10,872 nt of DNA from a bacterium (GTDB lineage: Bacteria > Chloroflexota > Dormibacteria > Aeolococcales > Aeolococcaceae). Below the pieces are notes generated by a model. The model was not told the DNA's origin, made no database searches, and saw only the letters and a list, made by a program, of their open reading frames with translations. Shown here piece after piece: positions 7,291 to 10,872 of this stretch. Position numbers and translations under genes: made by a program. The DNA lies in NCBI GenBank assembly GCA_021850405.1, contig JAJZMA010000058.1, positions 1 through 10,872 on the forward strand, given 5' to 3'. Each line of letters starts with the position of its first letter. Position 1 is the first letter of the stretch.

Positions 7291-8826
7291 TTGGCTTGCC
7301 TGGTCGTGCGCGGGAATATCTGCAGCCTTGGCTGGTGCCAGGCCGAAGCTGATCTGGAACACTGCGCCCTTTCCTCCTGGCCCTGGAGAGAAAACCTGGG
7401 CGTCACCTCCTGAGGCTCTCGCCACAGCAGCTACAATGGCAAGTCCCAGTCCAGTGCCTTCCGGCGCTGTCTGTGGCTGGGTGCCCCGGTAGAATCGCTC
7501 AAATATGTGCGCTTGCTCAGCGCTATTGATACCAGGACCATCATCTGCAACCTCCAGGATGGCAGTATCCCTGTCTGCCGTGGTCTTCCAGTGCTGCCTG
7601 CTTCCTGGGGCATATTTGCATGCATTGTCGAACAGGTTTTGCACGACCGACTCCAGTTCGCTCATACTGGCCCGGACCAGAAGTGGCGCTGGGGTCAGCT
7701 CCAGCACGGCAAGCCTTGCTAGTGAAGCTGGTACCAGGGACATGGCGGTGGTGACTGCCTGGTTCAGATCTGCAACATCCTGATCCTTGCTTTTGGCATC
7801 GATGCGGGCAAGCTGCAACAGGTTTGCGAGAATGGTCGACATCCTTTCAACGTGACGATGCATGTGATCTACAGCCCTGGTCATGGTTGCTGTATCGCTG
7901 ACCGCTCCTCTTTGAAGCACGTCCAGATATCCCCGGATGGATGTTAGTGGAGTGCGAAGCTCGTGGGAGAGATCAGCGGTAAACTGCCGTATCGCGGCTG
8001 TCCGCTCTTCCTGGGCACCGAACATGCCTTCCACCTGGTCTGCCATCTGGTTGAATGTTGCCGCCAGTGATGCTACTTCATCATGCCTCAACGGTACGGG
8101 AGAACGAGCTTTAAGATTGCCGCCAGCCACCAGTCTTGCGGTATTTTCCAGTCGTTGCAAGGGGCGCAATGCTATCTCCGTCAAGCCGAGGGTCAGCAGT
8201 GCACCTACCACCAGCGCCACCACACCTTCGGCAACCAGATCCCTCACCTGACGCAGCAAGAGCTCGTTGATCTGTGTCATGGATCTGCTCATCTCCACTA
8301 CTGCGCAGAGCCTCCCTGTTCTGGGACTAGCCAGCGGGTCAGCTACTACTAGCTGGCCTGCTGAGGCAACCACTGTGTTTACTGGGATTCCTCCCTGTGC
8401 CGCCCTGGTTACAAGTGCTGGGTCCACCGGTGGGCTTTTCCCAGCAGGCGCGGAGCCAACTTGCTGGCCCTTCTGGCTAAAAATACCGACCAGCACCGAA
8501 GGTCCTCCAGCGCTGGCGATGGCCTGGGCGAACCGGTTGATTACAGTGTGGGTTCGTCCCGTTTTGCTTTCACACAGAAGCGCTGCTGGCGAAACATGGA
8601 TCGTTGTGCCCGAAGGTCCCAGGACCAGGATCGGCGTGTGTACCTCGGAGTTTACGACGCCAGTCAGGTAGTGGGTCGAAACGGTGATCAGGTTGCTCCG
8701 CAGGGACAGATACTGGATAATCCCCAGGCTGGATAGCACGAGTCCGAGGAGAATTACAAAGAGTACAGCCAGCCTGACCCGCAGGGAATGCCACCAGTGC
8801 ACGGAGGTGGGGGGATGGGGGGCCAT
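7288..8826 (-). CDS. sensor histidine kinase (HAMP, HisKA, HATPase_c)
   Basis: This 512-residue membrane kinase would sense an external signal and phosphorylate the response regulator encoded just upstream. Order: first membrane helix about 17-39; external sensor region about 40-197 with no family I recognise and two cysteines (C85, C174); second membrane helix about 198-217; HAMP about 218-270; HisKA with the phospho-acceptor His288 in FTADLSHELRTPLTSIRGY; HATPase with N box QNLFDNACKYAP, G1 DDGPGI, F box FERFYRG and G2 GTGLGLAIV. All catalytic boxes are intact. The ATG at 8824-8826 shares its last base position with the TGA of the response regulator (TGATG), and AGGGAG lies 8 bases upstream, so translation is coupled. 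It faces the large propeller gene tail-to-tail across 33 bases. The C-terminal tail (about 497-512) is unstructured. Confidence 0.96.
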   Translation of the reverse strand: MAPHPPTSVHWWHSLRVRLAVLFVILLGLVLSSLGIIQYLSLRSNLITVSTHYLTGVVNSEVHTPILVLGPSGTTIHVSPAALLCESKTGRTHTVINRFAQAIASAGGPSVLVGIFSQKGQQVGSAPAGKSPPVDPALVTRAAQGGIPVNTVVASAGQLVVADPLASPRTGRLCAVVEMSRSMTQINELLLRQVRDLVAEGVVALVVGALLTLGLTEIALRPLQRLENTARLVAGGNLKARSPVPLRHDEVASLAATFNQMADQVEGMFGAQEERTAAIRQFTADLSHELRTPLTSIRGYLDVLQRGAVSDTATMTRAVDHMHRHVERMSTILANLLQLARIDAKSKDQDVADLNQAVTTAMSLVPASLARLAVLELTPAPLLVRASMSELESVVQNLFDNACKYAPGSRQHWKTTADRDTAILEVADDGPGINSAEQAHIFERFYRGTQPQTAPEGTGLGLAIVAAVARASGGDAQVFSPGPGGKGAVFQISFGLAPAKAADIPAHDQASQ

Positions 8827-9521
8827 CAGGAAGGCTCCCTGGGCGATGCGATATCCAGGCGATATCCAGTTTTGCGTACGGTGCTTATTGTGAGCGTATT
8901 GTCCCCGGCGAGTTTCTGGCGCAGATAGCGGATGTAGACCTCAAGATTATTTTCGTCTCCAAAAAAAGTGTGGCCCCACACCTCATCCAGAAGGCGCTGC
9001 CTTGGTACTACTGCGCCGGTGTGCTCTGCAAGCAGGAGCAGTAGCTCAAACTCCCGGCTACTTAGTTTAAGGAACGTGCCATCAATCTGGGCGGTCCTTG
9101 CAGTCTTGTCGACAAGAAGGTTGCCAGCGCGGACCATGCCAGATGCTCTGGGCACACGCCTCCTCAGGACTGCTTCAATCCTTGCCAGCAGTTCTCCAAA
9201 GTCAAAAGGTTTTACCAGATAATCGTCTGCGCCGAGCTCCAGGCCCTCAATCCTGTCTGTGACCTCATCCCGGGCACTGAGTATGATGATTCCGCGCCTT
9301 TTGTCCCCTGCCAGTCGACGGCATAGTTCCCACCCATCCATGCCCGGCATGGCCAGGTCGCAGATCACGATATCTGGATGAAACTGGTCCACGGCATGCA
9401 GCGCGGACTTGCCATCATGAGCAGTGGATACGGTAAAGCCTTCATGGCGCAGGCCAAGGGAGACAAAGTCCCGTATATCCTCCTCGTCATCCACGACCAG
9501 TATCTTTTCCTGGCGACTCAC
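8826..9521 (-). CDS. OmpR/PhoB-family response regulator
   Basis: This is the DNA-binding partner of the downstream kinase. The receiver domain (about residues 5-120) has acidic D11-D12, phospho-acceptor D55 in VICDLAMPGMDGW, S82 and K104 (LVKPFDFGELLARIEAVLRR). A winged-helix DNA-binding domain follows (about 130-226; LSSREFELLLLLAEHTG, RLLDEVWG, VYIRYLRQKL, TVRKTGYRL). I chose GTG 9521 (231 aa), which gives the normal family length and an N-terminus a few residues before the receiver. The frame stays open to an ATG at 9683, which would add 54 residues (rich in Arg and Pro) with no recognisable domain. A TATACT box (9529-9534) ends 7 bases before GTG 9521, raising the possibility of a leaderless message. 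The targets are unknown; the adjacent propeller and CPBP genes are natural candidates. Confidence 0.95.
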   Translation of the reverse strand: MSRQEKILVVDDEEDIRDFVSLGLRHEGFTVSTAHDGKSALHAVDQFHPDIVICDLAMPGMDGWELCRRLAGDKRRGIIILSARDEVTDRIEGLELGADDYLVKPFDFGELLARIEAVLRRRVPRASGMVRAGNLLVDKTARTAQIDGTFLKLSSREFELLLLLAEHTGAVVPRQRLLDEVWGHTFFGDENNLEVYIRYLRQKLAGDNTLTISTVRKTGYRLDIASPREPS

Positions 9522-9851
9522 GTGGTTGAGTATAAGGAGCCTGCCACGTCCCCGGAGGTCAGGAAAAATTGGCCAGCTGGTGTTGCTGCCCAGCTCCCTG
9601 GGTATGAGGGGACGCCTCCGACACTGGGGGAAGCTGGCTGCGATGTCAGCGCGAACCAGGTCAGAGGGTACAATAGGGCCCATGTTTTCCCACTGCCCCT
9701 CGCTCTTACCTACAGCGGATAATGCAGCTTTTGCGCTCGCTTGTATGCACGCCGGTAGACCAGGGCACCAGCCACAGTCCTTTTTTCCAGCAAAAGCCTA
9801 CGGACCTGTTGCTGATTCATGCACCAAAATTCTTTGTGAAGGCAGCGTCTT
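9522..9851. other. divergent intergenic region between response regulator and PHP gene
   Basis: About 330 bases with no convincing gene. It should contain the promoters of the two-component operon (leftward) and the PHP gene (rightward). On the minus strand a TATACT sits at 9529-9534, and a 36-residue very basic ORF runs 9820 to 9710 without a ribosome-binding site. If the regulator starts at ATG 9683, part of this region is coding. No tRNA or clear terminator was seen. Confidence 0.45.
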
Positions 9852-10688
9852 GTGACCAGGGGTTTGTCGGTCAAGGACCCCAATCGTGGCGATGGTGTGT
9901 ATTCATCTCCACACACGCTCAGGCACCGGGTTGAACGGGCCCAGGGCCTGGCCCTTGCCGACTTGCACGTCCATTCGACTGTTAGCGATGGGATGGCTAC
10001 ACAGAGGCATCTGGTTCGCGCCGCTGCCGCAGCCGGGCTGGCTGTGCTCTGTATTACCGATCACGACGCGATCGACATCCCGGATGCGATTATCGAGTTT
10101 GGAGCTGAGCTTGGTGTGGAGGTTGTCAGGGGGGAAGAAATCACGACCGCCAAACCTTCGGGTACCCATATTCTTGGCCTCTTTCTGGAGCAGCCGATTC
10201 GCATGGGGATGACAATTGAGGATACAGTTGCTGCAATCAGGGACCACGGTGGGCTGGCTGTGATAGCCCATCCTTTCATGGGAGCCTATTTTGCGTCCAT
10301 GACAAGGGCCAGGCTGCAGCGGGCGCTGGCGACTACATCGTTTGACGGGATTGAGTTGCGCCATACCTCGCCAGGATTGCCCGGTATGTGGCGTTCGCTG
10401 GATCAGTTTTATGCACATAACCGGCAGGGACTTGGTGCTGCCGTCGGCGGCTCTGACAGCCACTTTGGCAAACACGACCTTGGGCGCCTTCTGACTGCGT
10501 TTCCGGGGAAAAGCGCTCTTGACCTGAGGACTGCCATTGGAGACTGCACCACATCCCCCATGTATGGCATCTGCCCGCCGGCGCCTTCGGTGCGGCTTCG
10601 CCTTGCGCAGCAGTACCGTGCTCTGGTGCAGCTACAGGGGAAGCGGTTGCTGGGCCAGATCGGCAGTGGTGCTGGAAGGCTGGCGTAG
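9852..10688 (+). CDS. PHP domain metal-dependent phosphoesterase
   Basis: A 278-residue stand-alone PHP protein of the TrpH/YciV-like type. Such proteins hydrolyse phosphoester bonds using a cluster of metals; characterised relatives act on nucleotides or short RNA, but the substrate here cannot be told. The metal ligands are all present: DLHVHS (H39, H41), D46 in SDG, TDHD (D70, H71), GEEITT (E95), THILG (H106), AHPF (H140), and GGSDSHFG (D202, H204). There is no signal peptide, so it should be cytoplasmic. GTG 9852 has GAAGG (9838-9842) nine bases upstream; GTG 9897 is another possibility. The first ~35 residues are poorly family-like, so the true start could be later. It is divergent from the two-component operon and has no obvious partner in the window. 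Confidence 0.93.
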   Translation: MTRGLSVKDPNRGDGVYSSPHTLRHRVERAQGLALADLHVHSTVSDGMATQRHLVRAAAAAGLAVLCITDHDAIDIPDAIIEFGAELGVEVVRGEEITTAKPSGTHILGLFLEQPIRMGMTIEDTVAAIRDHGGLAVIAHPFMGAYFASMTRARLQRALATTSFDGIELRHTSPGLPGMWRSLDQFYAHNRQGLGAAVGGSDSHFGKHDLGRLLTAFPGKSALDLRTAIGDCTTSPMYGICPPAPSVRLRLAQQYRALVQLQGKRLLGQIGSGAGRLA

Positions 10689-10872
10689 CGCACCTGCCCT
10701 GCAGGACGAACCAGCTAACGTCGCCTGCCTGCAGACAGGCGCCAGCCTTCGCAGATAATCCCCATACGCTACGGTCCCAAAGTGCCGCATAGGTCTGTCT
10801 GCCAGGTCTTTACCTGCACTTTCCGGTTGCGACCGTCACTCTACGAGTTTCAACGCCACGTGGGGCATCCTC
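10689..10872. other. non-coding tail of window, with hairpin and repeat-like edge
   Basis: No CDS is seen in these 184 bases. CGCCTG (10722-10727) can pair with CAGGCG (10736-10741) around CCTGCAGA to form a hairpin about 35 bases after the PHP stop. It lacks a T tract but may serve as a terminator. The final 26 bases (10847-10872) resemble a partial CRISPR-type repeat; this is discussed among the findings. Confidence 0.4.

Noticed and set aside
9710..9820. 36-residue, very basic minus-strand ORF upstream of the response regulator
   Set aside because: No Shine-Dalgarno and too short to judge by composition; it could be real, but nothing in the sequence supports it.
10722..10741. 6-bp GC stem with 8-base loop after the PHP gene
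   Set aside because: No T tract follows, so it is not called as an intrinsic terminator; described only within the tail region.

Overview
The window is bacterial, with moderately high G+C, tightly packed genes on both strands and frequent GTG starts. It encodes typical housekeeping and envelope proteins. The two membrane-anchored BNR/YCF48-type propeller proteins and the mixed GTG/ATG starts would fit Chloroflexota (for example Ktedonobacteria-like) or a neighbouring phylum. That placement is inference from gene style only; no taxonomic marker is present.

Layout. (1) 1-843 (+): C-terminal part of histidine ammonia-lyase (hutH), cut by the window edge. (2) 847-1212 (-): a stretch with no intact gene. 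Its minus strand reads like a small protein broken by two compensating frameshifts. (3) 1282-1740 (-): a 152-codon ORF of unknown family with an excellent Shine-Dalgarno and a direct repeat upstream. (4) 1875-3917 (-): a full-length thioredoxin-domain protein of the YyaL/DUF255 (SPATA20) family. (5) 4010-4819 (-) and 4827-5699 (-): a short exported BNR-type protein with a C-terminal membrane anchor, and just upstream of it a CPBP-family (Abi/Rce1-like) membrane protein that lacks the first glutamate of its motif 1. (6) 5917-7254 (+): a larger exported, membrane-anchored BNR/YCF48-like propeller, divergent from the CPBP gene. (7) 7288-8826 and 8826-9521 (-): an OmpR-type two-component system, with response regulator first and histidine kinase second, overlapping by one base. 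(8) 9852-10688 (+): a PHP-domain metal-dependent phosphoesterase. (9) 10689-10872: no gene. The last 26 bases look like the edge of a CRISPR-type repeat, but only one copy is visible.

How they may work together. The centre of the window (4010-9521) is envelope-oriented: two surface propeller proteins, an intramembrane protease-family protein and a two-component sensor lie side by side. A shared surface-sensing or processing module is a reasonable hypothesis from neighbourhood alone; nothing in the sequence proves it. HutH (histidine to urocanate), the YyaL-type protein and the PHP phosphoesterase look like independent neighbours. I do not see a clearly novel system. The points most worth a second look are the CPBP/propeller neighbourhood, the frameshifted remnant after hutH, the unknown 152-codon gene and the possible CRISPR edge.
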